DNA from: Orychophragmus violaceus
Lineage: Eukaryota > Streptophyta > Magnoliopsida > Brassicales > Brassicaceae
Assembly (NCBI GenBank): GCA_030180135.1
Contig: CM058239.1
Location: 65,045,823-65,109,822, forward strand
Length of the DNA stretch: 64,000 nucleotides
Direction: 5' to 3'
This document shows, piece after piece, positions 1-9,414 of this stretch. How positions within the stretch are numbered: the stretch's first letter is position 1; each line of letters begins with the position of its first letter. The notes beneath the pieces are model-generated. The model saw only the letters and a program-made list of their open reading frames with translations, had not been told where the DNA came from and searched no databases. Position numbers and translations under genes: made by a program.

Positions 1-1
1 A

Positions 2-412
2 GGACATAGGGATTTTGTTGTCGATTTGGAACATCATACTTGTGAATGTGGTGTTTGGGATTACGAAAAGATACCTTGCTCACATGCCATATGCGCTGCA
101 CCGGAACTTGAGCTACACATTTCTACCCTTGTATGTCCATCTTACAGAACGGACTACTTGTACGCTGCATACTCTCGCAACATCTTACCAAAGGATTTAA
201 AAGGCACAGCTGGTCATGACAACGTGCGTGTCCTTCCGCCGGAAGAGAGGCGGAAGCCTGGAAGACAAAAGAAGTCAAGGTGGCAATCTATGCTAGAAAT
301 CGCCAAGAAGAAGGGTAGTAAACCGCAGAAACTGCACAAGCAATATTGCTGTTCGAATTGTAGACAACCAGGCCACAAACAACCTAATTGTCCACACACT
401 GAGGCTGGCTAG
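2..412 (+). CDS. MULE (MuDR-type) transposase, C-terminal part, cut by window edge
   Basis: The frame is open from base 2, so the gene begins before the window. The 136 visible residues hold a SWIM-type zinc finger (CEC near residue 15, then CSH about 11 residues later). After a basic stretch comes a CCHC zinc knuckle, CSNCRQPGHKQPNC, just before the stop at 410-412. This finger-plus-knuckle tail is typical of plant Mutator-like transposases, which bind element ends and cut DNA in the nucleus. The DDE core is not visible. The gene points toward the minus-strand DUF1985/Ulp1 gene, a convergent layout known from plant MULEs carrying Ulp1-like cargo. Its last codons lie inside the first unit of the tandem repeat that follows. 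Domain identity is firm; activity cannot be judged. Confidence 0.85.
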   Translation, partial: GHRDFVVDLEHHTCECGVWDYEKIPCSHAICAAPELELHISTLVCPSYRTDYLYAAYSRNILPKDLKGTAGHDNVRVLPPEERRKPGRQKKSRWQSMLEIAKKKGSKPQKLHKQYCCSNCRQPGHKQPNCPHTEAG

Positions 413-925
413 AAATGCTTGAAGTCTTAAATGTGGTATCAGTGAAGCCTGATAAGTTTTAGGGTGTAATGAAGTGTGATACATTTGTGGTTCATTGAAG
501 TCTGATATATTTTAGGGTTCAGTGAAGTCTGATATTTTTAAGGGTTCATTGTTTGGGATTTTCCACACCCTGGGGCTGACTAGAAATGCTTGAAGTCTGA
601 AATGTGGTATCAGTGAAGCCTGATAAGTTTTAGGGTGTAATGAAGTGTGATATATTTGTGGTTCATTGAAGTCTGATTTAGATTAGGAATTCAGTGAAGT
701 CTGATATTTTTAAGGGTTCATTGTTTGGGATTTTCCACACCCTGGGGCTGACTAGAAATGCTTGAAGTCTGAAATGTGGTATCAGTGAAGCCTGATAAGT
801 TTTAGGGTGTAATGAAGTGTGATATATTTGTGGTTCATTGAAATCTGATATATTTTAGGGTTCAGTGAAGTCTGATATTTTTAAGGGTTCATTGTTTGGG
901 TTCCGAAGTCTGACGTAGTAATGAT
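391..925. repeat. About three tandem units of 171-172 bp with AGTCTGA motifs
   Basis: The string TAGAAATGCTTGAAGTCT recurs at about 410, 581 and 753, giving periods of 171 and 172 bp. Each unit contains several GAAGTCTGAT copies plus weaker variants, and TTGTTTGGG at its end. The first unit starts within the final transposase codons: the coding CCACACACTGAGGCTGGCTAG aligns with the non-coding unit starts. The array ends near 925; degenerate motif copies continue to about 945. Confidence 0.85.
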
Positions 926-945
926 GGTATTTCAGAAGTCTGATT

Positions 946-1222
946 TTCAAACTTGTCTCAATTGTTTGGGTTCCGTTTCACCAAGCGTAGTAATAAACAT
1001 AACTAGGATTAGTGCTTAAGTGTGTTACAAAAAATAAACAAGCACACCAAAAGATGGATTTGTGTTCCTTACACCAGCGAAAGAAAATAGGGAAAATGTA
1101 TGCAATAATCCAGTGCTTGAGAGTCCAAAAGATATGGAGAAGATATCGGAAGTCTATTACTTTCCATAGATGTCCAGCAATGCATACTCCGTACGTTCTC
1201 CTTCTTCACCAGTTCTCCCGAG
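946..1222. other. Spacer between convergent MULE genes
   Basis: This stretch joins the tandem repeat to the 3' end of the Ulp1-like gene. A 73-aa plus-strand frame (1012-1233) shows no recognisable domain and is probably chance. No other feature seen. Confidence 0.5.
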
Positions 1223-1873
1223 TTAAGACATGATGTCAAAAGCTAGCCTGTCTCTGATCTGCTTGATGTTCCTATCACAGAGATACTTTGGCCACGGCAT
1301 TCCTAGTGAATGGAACTCGATGTACTTCAAGCAGTACACTCCACAGTCACCCGTTTGCTGATTTTGGGGAAGATCTTTGCTCCTGTCAATCGAGAAGGTG
1401 TAACGATCCAAGGGATAAGGCCATCCATCTGTAGTTGGGGCCAAGATGTGCATCGCATAAGGAAACATCTCACAGATTGGTGCCATTGCCGCTCCGACCG
1501 ACTCATCAGTCTTCCCAGAAAGGATGCTGTCCCAGACTGTTACGTGCCTTTCCGTGATAGAAATCATAATTGCTACCCAATGATTTCCTCCCATGTGGAG
1601 TGCGGTGTAGATCTCATCAATTTCCAGCCCCCAAGGCTTCTTTGATTTGCAGAACACGGGAAGATCACCAGTGAAGTAATCAAAACAACCAGGAGGAAGC
1701 ATTCTAGTTCTGGCTGATCCATTCTCTCCTTCACCGCTCTTGATAAATTGTGGATAGTGTTGACGCCACAGTGCCTGAAGGAGTGTGTCAACAAAGCATA
1801 TCCTATCGCTCCTGAACCATTCTGGATGGCTCTGTTGACGAAGCCTTAACAGATCAATCCCGACATCAATATG
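1223..1873 (-). CDS. Ulp1-like cysteine protease (C48) exon of a MULE-borne gene
   Basis: This is the last exon of the minus-strand DUF1985/Ulp1 gene. It is chosen to start after an acceptor (GCAG) at about 1874-1877. Readable residues include the Ulp1/SENP catalytic set: His in GNHWVAI, Asp in VWDS, the oxyanion Gln and nucleophile Cys in QTGDCGVY. All are present and in one frame to the stop. Family members cleave SUMO or related modifiers; in plants many such genes ride inside MULEs (the Kaonashi type). Upstream exons supply the DUF1985 and acidic linker regions. Protease fold assignment is strong; substrate unknown. Confidence 0.85.
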   Translation of the reverse strand, partial: HIDVGIDLLRLRQQSHPEWFRSDRICFVDTLLQALWRQHYPQFIKSGEGENGSARTRMLPPGCFDYFTGDLPVFCKSKKPWGLEIDEIYTALHMGGNHWVAIMISITERHVTVWDSILSGKTDESVGAAMAPICEMFPYAMHILAPTTDGWPYPLDRYTFSIDRSKDLPQNQQTGDCGVYCLKYIEFHSLGMPWPKYLCDRNIKQIRDRLAFDIMS

Positions 1874-1919
1874 CTGCATCAAGACAAGAAATGTGTTAAT
1901 ATAAAAGAACAAAACACAA

Positions 1920-2060
1920 CAAGATTCCTTAGGAAGTCTGGATACACAACCACATTAGATTAGGAATTCTGAGGAGTCTGAATATACAACCAGATTTATT
2001 GGGAAGTCTGAATATACAACCAGACTTCTTAGGAAGTCTGAATATACAACCAGATTTATT
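1920..2060. repeat. AGTCTGA motif cluster in an intron
   Basis: Repeated AGGAAGTCTGAATATACAAC-type units lie in the intron between the exons ending at about 2103 and starting at 1873. Four close copies alternate with an inverted form (CAGACTTC). Confidence 0.75.
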
Positions 2061-2102
2061 GGAATCGAATTCTTAATTCACAACCATTGAAGTCATACTG
2101 AC

Positions 2103-2545
2103 CGTGTCATGCAGCCATTCCTTTGGAGTGCGAAGATCATAATACCATTGGAGTGTAGTGTTCACTTTCCTAATCGGATAACCCCTACAAAGAACAATAC
2201 GCTTGTTAGACAATTAGTGTAGAGATTAGGCATACAACTTACTCGTCTAGTTAAGAGTGTTAAGACATACGGCTGTCTTTTGTTGTAATCATTAAGTGCC
2301 TTCACTTGCATCTTGGTGATAGCATCACAAGGGTTATATCCCGGTGTAACATGTGCTTGGACAACAGGTTTAATTGGAGTCTTCACCTTCTCCTTCTTCT
2401 TAACCTCTTTAGCCTTCGCTTGCATATAAGTTTCAGCTGTTGCCTGCTTAGTATCCTGCTTAAACCTCTGCGTAGCATTGAAGTCTATGCCCGTGGCCGA
2501 CTGTGTAACGAACAACACACTTGGAGCTGTGCTCTCGGGTATATT
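2103..2545 (-). CDS. Middle exons of the DUF1985/Ulp1 gene
   Basis: Two exons are proposed from splice signals read on the minus strand. One runs 2545-2243 (acceptor TGCAG, donor GTAAGT) and encodes a Lys/Glu-rich stretch ending DYNKRQPYVLTLLTRR. The other is about 2184-2103 (acceptor TGTAG, donor GTCAGT) and encodes WYYDLRTPKEWLHD. The latter leads directly into the HIDVGIDLLR start of the protease exon, a junction normal for plant DUF1985-C48 proteins. Exon borders are inferred, not tested. Confidence 0.6.
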
Positions 2546-2888
2546 CTGCATATACAATTTAGCAACCCGTGTTAAGCAAAATCCAAACCAGACTGCCATA
2601 GAAGTCTGGTAACCAAAATACATTATTAAAATAGAATCCAGACCTAAAATCACACCAAACAAAATATTGATATAAGTCTAATGCCAGTGATCCAAGTTCA
2701 GAGCAGATACAATAACAAGGGGGAAATAAAACAAACTCGGTCATGCTCATGTTTTTACAATCAAGATTACTCATACTGCTAAGAAGGCTACTTCCCCTTG
2801 AGGGATTTCTCCTGAAGTCTTGTACTTCTCTTAGGCTCAACTTTCTTTTCCTTATTTGTATTCAGAGTTTGAAGGTTTTGGAGCTAAC

Positions 2889-3773
2889 CCCATCATCAAC
2901 CGCAGTCTGATTGGTAGGCTTAGCCGGGTTGTCATCTTTGTCTGTAACCACTGCTTTCACAGACTTCGTTTTCGCTCTCTTGGTAGGTTCGACGATATCA
3001 GCAACATGATTCTTTACCTTCACTACCAATTTCTTCGGGTTCCAGGCTTCCCTTTCCTTTTTCTTTCTTTCTCCTGCAGCAGCAGTTACTTTAGTTTGAT
3101 CCTGAAGATCTTCAGGTTGATCTTCTTCATCCTCACCAACTCCGGCCGCCTTATCCATCTCAGCAGCCGCAACACTTGCATCTTTCCTCAGCTCACCACC
3201 TTTCCCACCAGCAGTATCTTTCTCCTTCTCATTCTCCTTCTGTCCAACTCCAGCACGTTCCTCTTTCAAATTCTTGACATTCTTGGCAAGATCATCAACT
3301 CTGTCACCCATCAGTCTCAAACCCTCGTTGAAAATATCTACCAATACATCATTCCGAGATTCAAATGATTTTTTCAGATCCTCAATCTTTTGAACAACAT
3401 CCCCAAGAGTGGGACCAGCCTTTTCTTTTCTAGGTCTCTTTCCAGACTTCTCCTGCACCTCTTCTTCCTCGTCCTCATCATCAGAAACATCCTGTACCAA
3501 CTTCCTCTTGACTCCCACAACCTTTCGTTTTTTCTCACCAACCGCAGAAACATCCTCAGACTTAATCTCAAGCTTGACAGAACCGCCAACTTGAGTCCTG
3601 AACACACCTTCGCTTTTCCAGTGTTTAGTACCCCACTTCCAAGCCGCAGTCCCAAGCTGTCCAAGCATTGCCCTCACAAGGTTATTAACTTTTTCGTCCT
3701 CCTCGACATCGTTGTCCCACGTGGGGAACATGTCATCATGATCTTCCGTGAGTACAAGGTTGTTGACGCGAGA
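2889..3773 (-). CDS. Charged linker exon of the DUF1985/Ulp1 gene
   Basis: A long open frame starts after a TTTGCAG acceptor next to 3773. It begins with SRVNNLVLTEDHDDMFPTWD, the short conserved segment that follows DUF1985 in related proteins. Then comes about 250 residues of highly charged sequence: basic clusters such as KKRKVVGVKRK (possible nuclear signals), an acidic run DDEDEEEEVQE, and a likely coiled coil around VVQKIEDLKKSFESRND. The exon probably ends at a GTTAGC donor near 2889. Such linkers diverge fast. Nuclear location is inference from the basic clusters. Confidence 0.6.
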
Positions 3774-3875
3774 CTGCAAATTATAAGTCACATAGCAAAA
3801 TGAATAGGGACCCAAATGACTATAAGAATTTAAAATATCACAACGACATACATCATAGGTACATCATACGAGACT

Positions 3876-4062
3876 TGGAACAAAATGTCAGACTGAAACA
3901 AATTTCAGACTTCATATGAAGTCTGGCATTATGTGTCAGACTTCACATGAAGTCTGACACATAATGCCAGACTTCACATGAGGTCTGACACATAATGCCA
4001 GACTTCATATGAGGTCTGACACAGAATGTGACTTCTTATGGGAATAAAATATTTCAGACTTC
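3876..4062. repeat. AGTCTGA / TCAGACT cluster in an intron
   Basis: The intron between the DUF1985 exon and the linker exon carries roughly nine alternating direct and inverted motifs (CAGACTTCATATGAAGTCTG and CAGACTTCACATGAGGTCTG types). Many pair as perfect short palindromes around an ATATG or ACATG centre. Confidence 0.8.
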
Positions 4063-4934
4063 AGAACGGCCTAAGAAATACTTGTTTACGTAAGGTTTCA
4101 TCGACTTTCTTGCTACTTCGTGATCCGTGGTACGCCAGCAATGGTGTGGTTGGGGCATTCTGGAAGGGCACTCCATAAGTTTTCGCCATATTGGGGCATG
4201 CCCAATATACCCAGATGTTCAGGACCTCAGCAAAACCTCCGATCTGATAATTTTTTCCTTCCACGAGTTTTTTGTTTGCCTCCTTAACAGAGTCTATCAG
4301 AACCTTAAAGGCGAATCTTCCCCATGGATATGAATTTAACGTTCCTGGAACCAGCATATTCTTAGCCATATCAGCCCTTGTGGATGTTGTCCAGTGTTGA
4401 GCCTCAATGAAGGTTGCATAGATGGCTAGATAGCCCAGCCATATCCTCTGTTGCGGTTCCCAACCAGCACAGTTTTTACAAGCTTCTAATAATTGCGAAT
4501 AACTTGGGCCCAATTCGAAATCCACCCCAAGAAGCTCCCACATTGCTCTCATCTTATCGGTGTATTCAACTTCAGGGTACTCCAGGTTCTCGATATAGTC
4601 GCAGTTGAGTCCGGTTATGGCTCGAAATTCATTCAAGGAAAACCTAGCAGGCTGAACGCCAAGAAGGGACCATATCTCATACTTCTTCTTGCAGACTAAC
4701 TGCAAGCATAGCATGTAATGGACCATCCTTGAGCACCATTTGAAATGGAGGTCATTGAATTTCAAAAAAAAACCCAAATTCTGATTCTTGGAGTTCTTGT
4801 CATTCTGCCGGTAACAACACTATTTTAACATCATCCATGAGATCTCTCCGTCCACTAAAATAATGGATGCTTTTATCCGGATTTGGTTCATACCCGACAG
4901 TGAACATCCTTGGTGGGAATTCAACATCTGCCAT
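4061..4934 (-). pseudogene. DUF1985 domain, N-terminal part of the Ulp1-like gene, frame broken
   Basis: The likely start ATG is at 4932-4934 (MADVEFPPRMFTVGYEP). After the stretch ending DDVKIVLLPAE comes a TGA at 4800-4802 and a change of frame. From 4777 the frame reads 238 residues with the DUF1985 signature: WSLLGVQPARFSLNEFRAITGL, then WELLG, then YPWGRFAF. DUF1985 is a plant domain found mainly in MULE-encoded proteins, often N-terminal to a C48 protease as here. To my recollection, VANDAL anti-silencing factors belong to the same broad group. The break lies beside a T9 run, so a sequencing slip is possible. A GTAAAC donor near 4088 probably ends the exon. Confidence 0.75.
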
Positions 4935-5836
4935 AAGAAAATCTGAAACAACAAGGGGGAAAAAATTCATGAACAGTCTGAGTACTACTAGCCAGACGCC
5001 ATGCACAGTCAGACAAACACAGTCAGACATATCCCTTGCCATCTGGCTAGTATTAGTTATGTAAATATGTAGACGAAGAGAAGAGTCGAAGGATCTTACC
5101 GTCGTAGGTCACCGGAGGAGATAGAAACAAGATCTGGAATTTAAAAAAAAAAAAAAGCTCAGAGAAGGTATGAGAAAATTTCAGACTCTATTCGCAGTCT
5201 GACGACTATAATCAGACACCACTTGCAGTCTGCCGACTATCGCCAAACTCGATTTGCTGTCTGAGGACTAATAGTTATTCTACGTTTATTCATGCAAGGA
5301 GGGATTCGATGAATCTTACCGTCGCGGGTTAGCGGCAGAGCAGTGGCTTTGAGAGAAAATGGGTTTTTTTTTGTTTTTTTCCTTAGAAACTGTAAAAAAA
5401 AGGGTAAAAGCCTATTTATATGTGGGCCATAAGAGCAGTTGAAACAACGGTTTTACCACATACGTAACTGCCGCACATTTTTACATAACTCCCGGGCATT
5501 TTTGGGGCCTAAATTACAAAATAATTGAACTCCCGCGCATTTTAATATTGTCAGACATCATATGTAGTCTGATATTGTTAGACTAATATGATGTCTGACA
5601 CTATAGTTTTTATTAGTTGAAGTCTGACAAAATATTGTTAGACTTCAGATGATGTCTGACACTCTATTTTTTATTATTTGAAGTCCGAAAACATACCCCA
5701 AACATATTACTCTTGTTTTTTAGGTAAGTAGCTTTAAAAGAGGATAATTTGCATAATGAAATGGGGAAATTCAAAAGATGACTGAAATCCGTCTAATATT
5801 ACATAAAATTGTAGCTGGATTCACAGGACTAACATA
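4935..5836. promoter_or_regulatory. Upstream and leader region of the DUF1985/Ulp1 gene with motif clusters
   Basis: No gene is seen. AGTCTGA-type motifs recur at 4974-5030, 5180-5265 (in the form GCAGTCTGMCGACTA) and 5550-5700 (TCAGACATCATATGTAGTCTGA and similar). A poly-A run is at 5140-5155. The stretch 5403-5540 is AT-rich and may hold the promoter. The DUF1985 gene is transcribed leftward from here, while the GRF gene ends at 5837. Confidence 0.45.
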
Positions 5837-6422
5837 TTACAACTGACAAAATGCCCTCAAGATGATCGGGATGATAATAATAGCACCAGCAAACATCAGA
5901 TACTCATACTTGACGCCATTTGTCGGAGTAGATGGTTTTTCAGCCAACAGCTCCTTTAATTGAGCTATCTCTGCCTGCAATTTTTTGAGCTCGTCGTCCA
6001 AGTGGGTAACACAGGCAATTTCAGCATAACCAAGGAAGATGTAATCAATTTGTTCACCATGTTGGTCCACTCTCGGCGTGAGGTCGTTAAACTCCTCCAT
6101 CATAGCCTCATCCCACCACTTCATAATATGGTAGCCACCATCCTATACAGCCACATTTTAAATTTACAATCCTCTTCGGATTTCCAATGAGTAAAGATAA
6201 AATAAAACTGGCTACATAACAGAGAAAGGTAATTACATCCCAGTTACGACATCCAAAGAATCTTCTTCCCGGATTATCGGCAGTAGTGGAGGTTCGCATG
6301 ACAGGCTCCAGACCGCAGAAACATTTCTTGGGGAATCCATTGCATGATCCGGATCGTTGTCGAAATGTGGAAGTTGCGTATGAACTACTACTCGACGTTG
6401 GAACCTGACTGAATCGTCCCAT
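5837..6422 (-). CDS. GRF-type zinc-finger protein with C-terminal membrane segment
   Basis: Two exons are proposed: 6422-6237 (ATG to a GTAATT donor) and 6142-5837 (acceptor TATAG), joining in phase to give 163 residues. Residues about 35-70 are a GRF zinc finger: KKCFCGLEPVMRTSTT, NPGRRFFGC, then GGYHIMKWWDE. The usual fourth ligand Cys is Tyr here. A Ser-rich N-terminus precedes it. A coiled coil (DDELKKLQAEIAQLKELL) follows, and then a hydrophobic C-terminal anchor (MFAGAIIIIPIIL). Small GRF/coiled-coil/TM proteins are common in crucifers; their role is unknown. Its place between motif clusters suggests MULE cargo. The reading frame looks intact. Confidence 0.75.
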
Positions 6423-6464
6423 CCTGTGTACCATGAAACAATTGAAAACAGAGGCTAGTTTCAA

Positions 6465-7100
6465 ACTTCTAATAGAGTCTAATTATAAAACAAATCCAAG
6501 CTTCAGACTTCTAATAGAGTCTAATTCAAAAACAAATCTAAGCTTCAGACTTCATAGAGTCTAAATCAAAAACAAGACAGTATGGATCTAAAACGAGAAA
6601 CCTATATTTTTGTTCAGATCTAGACTAAGAAAATACGGAGAATCGTATGGATCTAAAACGAGAATTTTATAATTTTTGTTCAGATCTAGACAAAGTAGAT
6701 ACGGAGAAGAGGTTAACTCGGACTCAAAACCGTATGGATATAAAAGGAAAAATATATAAAACCTATATTTTTGTTCAGATCTTTACTAAGAAAATACGGA
6801 GAAGGGACTAACTCAAAAAAAATGTATGGATCTAAAACGAGAAACCTATATTTTTGTTCAAATCTAGAAAAAGTAGATACGGAGAAGAGGTTAACTCGGA
6901 CTCAAAACCGTCTGGATATAAAAGGAAAATATATAAAATCTATATTTTTGTTCAGATCTAGACAAAGTAAATACAGAGAAGGGGCTAACTCAAAAACAAA
7001 ACCGTATGGATCTAAAACGAGAAAGTACATAGACAAAGTACATAGGGAGAAGGGGATGACTCGGACTACAAACCGTACAGATCTCAAAAAATTTCAGAAA
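6465..7100. repeat. Imperfect tandem repeats upstream of the GRF gene
   Basis: First come three near copies of CTTCAGACTTCTAATAGAGTC (6465-6560). Then, from about 6580 to 7100, a longer degenerate unit repeats about five times. It contains GTATGGATCTAAAACGAGAA, TATATTTTTGTTCAGATCTAGA and AATACGGAGAA. Plus-strand frames across it (6771-7133) encode only the repeat and are not credible genes. Confidence 0.7.
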
Positions 7101-8843
7101 GAAGAGTTTAGAAATATGACGACGGCGGTGTAGGGATTGGTAAGAAGATACGAAAAAGGAGAGGTAATTACACGTTTGAAGAAGATGAATACGGCGGTGG
7201 CGGTGGCTAGGAGGATTATCGGAGAGTTTTTAGAGAGTGTTTAGAGAGAGAGAGCGAGTATCCGTTTTAGAGAGAGAAATTTGATAATGACTTTTACAGA
7301 CTAATTTTGGTAACTTTCGTTTATATATGGGGTACAATCCCAAGTAGGGTAACCTATTGGTGGTCAACTTCTTCGGTAAGTCTAACAAAACATATACGTG
7401 AATCAGACTAAAATGGAAGTCTGATATACCCTAAATATACTAATTACTACTAAAATACAATCATATTATATAGAAAACCTACAAAAAACATCAAACTCGT
7501 TTAATATAGTCACAACCTAGCCAGTATATGCAAATGTAACAATATGGATGAAAATACACAAACCCTCAGCCTAACCCTACATATGAAAATATGACATCCA
7601 ACTTCATATGTCATGGATAGATAAAGATACATGGTGTATTTAACCAAATATACCTTAAGTGGTTAGATTTGACTAAAGTATATGTGTTTTTAATTTACAA
7701 ATGTCCAAAAATAAATTTATAAAATTATAAAAAAATATTTTTAGGGAAATTTTGGATCCATAAATTAAACATGGGATTTTTGGACATTTGTAAATTAAAA
7801 GCACATATACTTTAGTCAAATCTAACCACTTAAGGTATATTTGGTTAAAAGTATTTTTTTTGTTTTTGGCTAGTTAAATACTTCTCAGACTTCTCTCGGA
7901 AGTCTACGAAACCCCAAAATTCAGACTTCTCATAGAAGTCTGAGAAACCCTAAATCTAATATTAATCACTAAACAGTGAAAAATATTTAAACAAAACACA
8001 TAGAAAACATCAAATTGTTTAATATATGCGCATTATAACATACATGTGCAAATATAACTTTTTCAAATGTAAATTTCGTGAACCTTGAATCTAAACCCTA
8101 AAGTTAAATGTTAGTCATATGTAAATGTTCCACCAGTTCCATTACAAAGCATGTTCTAAGGGTTAGAAACTACTAAACCACTTTATATATTTTTAATCTG
8201 ATTAAAATTTACCCAATTTAATTTATATACTACTTAATTGAATATATTTAATTTATGTATATAAAATTTTTGACAAAATATTTTTTTTTATAATTTTAAA
8301 ATTAAAATTTTCAAACTTATTCTGTATCAGACTTCAATGCGATGTCTGAGAACGTCATTTAGACTTCGCTTAGAGTCTAACTCGTCAGACGTCTATAGAC
8401 GTCTGACAAAGGCAAAGGTTATAATGGTAATTGCGTTTTCCGGTTTTTTGATTGGTCGTAAAGGCTTGCGGTAATTTCCGTAGTCCGCAAAACCAGTTTT
8501 TTATTTGATTCAAATTCAGGGGTACACTTTTATTTAAAACCAATTTTGAGGACATTTTTAGCAATTCCCCCAATTTTCTATTAATTCTCTTAAAACGCAG
8601 ATTTCTTTATTCTTATAATATCATCTCCTCATCTTCTTATTTTTCTCTCTTCATCTTTTGATTTCGAAAACTATACGAAAAATGATCCAAAATGAAAATC
8701 CAAAGAAAAGAAAAGAAAACAAAGGAAACTTATTTTTTTAGTCAAACAAACAAAGGAAACTATCAAAAGAAAAGATAGTAGCTTCACCAAAAGTCTCATC
8801 TATTTTCTTTATATCTTCATTTCTCTTTTTTCTTTTGACCTAA
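7101..8843. other. Non-coding right part of the MULE, AT-rich
   Basis: No convincing coding sequence. Motif copies occur at 7378-7428, 7884-7950 and 8331-8405 (including GACGTCTATAGACGTC, a palindrome near 8389). An inverted repeat lies at 7639-7849. After about 8600 the motif disappears and the sequence turns A/G-rich, so the MULE may end near there. No terminal repeat can be confirmed because the left end is outside the window. Confidence 0.5.
7639..7849. repeat. Inverted repeat (fold-back), possible MITE
   Basis: The left arm begins TTTAACCAAATATACC and the right arm ends GGTATATTTGGTTAAA. Arms of about 75-80 bp are almost perfectly complementary across a roughly 55-bp AT-rich centre. GTAT lies near both outer edges, but a clean target duplication is not certain. 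Confidence 0.75.
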
Positions 8844-9394
8844 TGTTGATACCAAAATCCACATCTTGATTTGGTTCGATAAGAAAGGTCTTATCACTCA
8901 AACATGTCGACATTACGGATATCACTCTGGCCCAGACCGAAGCTCATCCGTCTTTACCCTATCGATTGGAAAATGACTGTGTATTGAAGAAGACGTGCCC
9001 GATAATAAGGTCAACCGTCAAGCTGATTTAGTCAAAACTGATCACTTCGAGATCAGCTCAACCATCCGGAGATCACAGAGATCATTCCAACATGCGCATT
9101 ACGAGATATACGGGATGGAGAGCTGATAAAAGGGGTTATAAAAGGAGTTCGATGACTTTAGATTAAGGACCTGCTTTTTACACATTTTCTACACATAAAC
9201 AGCTCTACGAGCTCACTGTAAAACTCTCTCTTGAGACCCCTTTTGTAATCTTCTTTCATCAATACAAGATAATTACGAAACATAGATTCGTTTTAGATAG
9301 TTCTTTAAGGCATCATTTGATCTTTAAGGTGCTAGTCCGTCGACAAATTTCCCCATTCCAAATAATAAACTTTACTGTGGATTACGAATCCACA
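8844..9394 (+). repeat. 5' LTR of a decayed gypsy-type element (start uncertain)
   Basis: The right edge is well placed: ...ATCCACA is followed by TTTTGGCGCCG, the usual LTR/primer-site junction. A TATA-like box (TTATAAAAG) is at about 9136-9144. The left edge at TGTTGATACC (8844) is only a guess from the TG rule. No matching 3' LTR was recognised. Confidence 0.5.
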
Positions 9395-9397
9395 TTT

Positions 9398-9414
9398 TGG
9401 CGCCGTCTGTGGGA
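9398..9414 (+). other. Primer-binding site of the gypsy remnant
   Basis: TGGCGCCGTCTGTGGGA follows the LTR after three bases. It differs from the tRNA-Asp type site of the neighbouring Athila-like elements. Similar sites occur in Tat/Ogre-lineage gypsy elements. I am not certain of the cognate tRNA. Confidence 0.65.

Noticed and set aside
391..925. CRISPR-like or satellite array
   Set aside because: Plant nuclear DNA; units are contiguous with no unique spacers and include gene-end sequence.
1012..1233. 73-codon plus-strand frame between MULE genes
   Set aside because: No domain and no start context; it lies in a motif-bearing spacer.
6771..7133. 120-codon plus frame
   Set aside because: Encodes only the tandem DNA repeat; amino-acid pattern follows the repeat unit.
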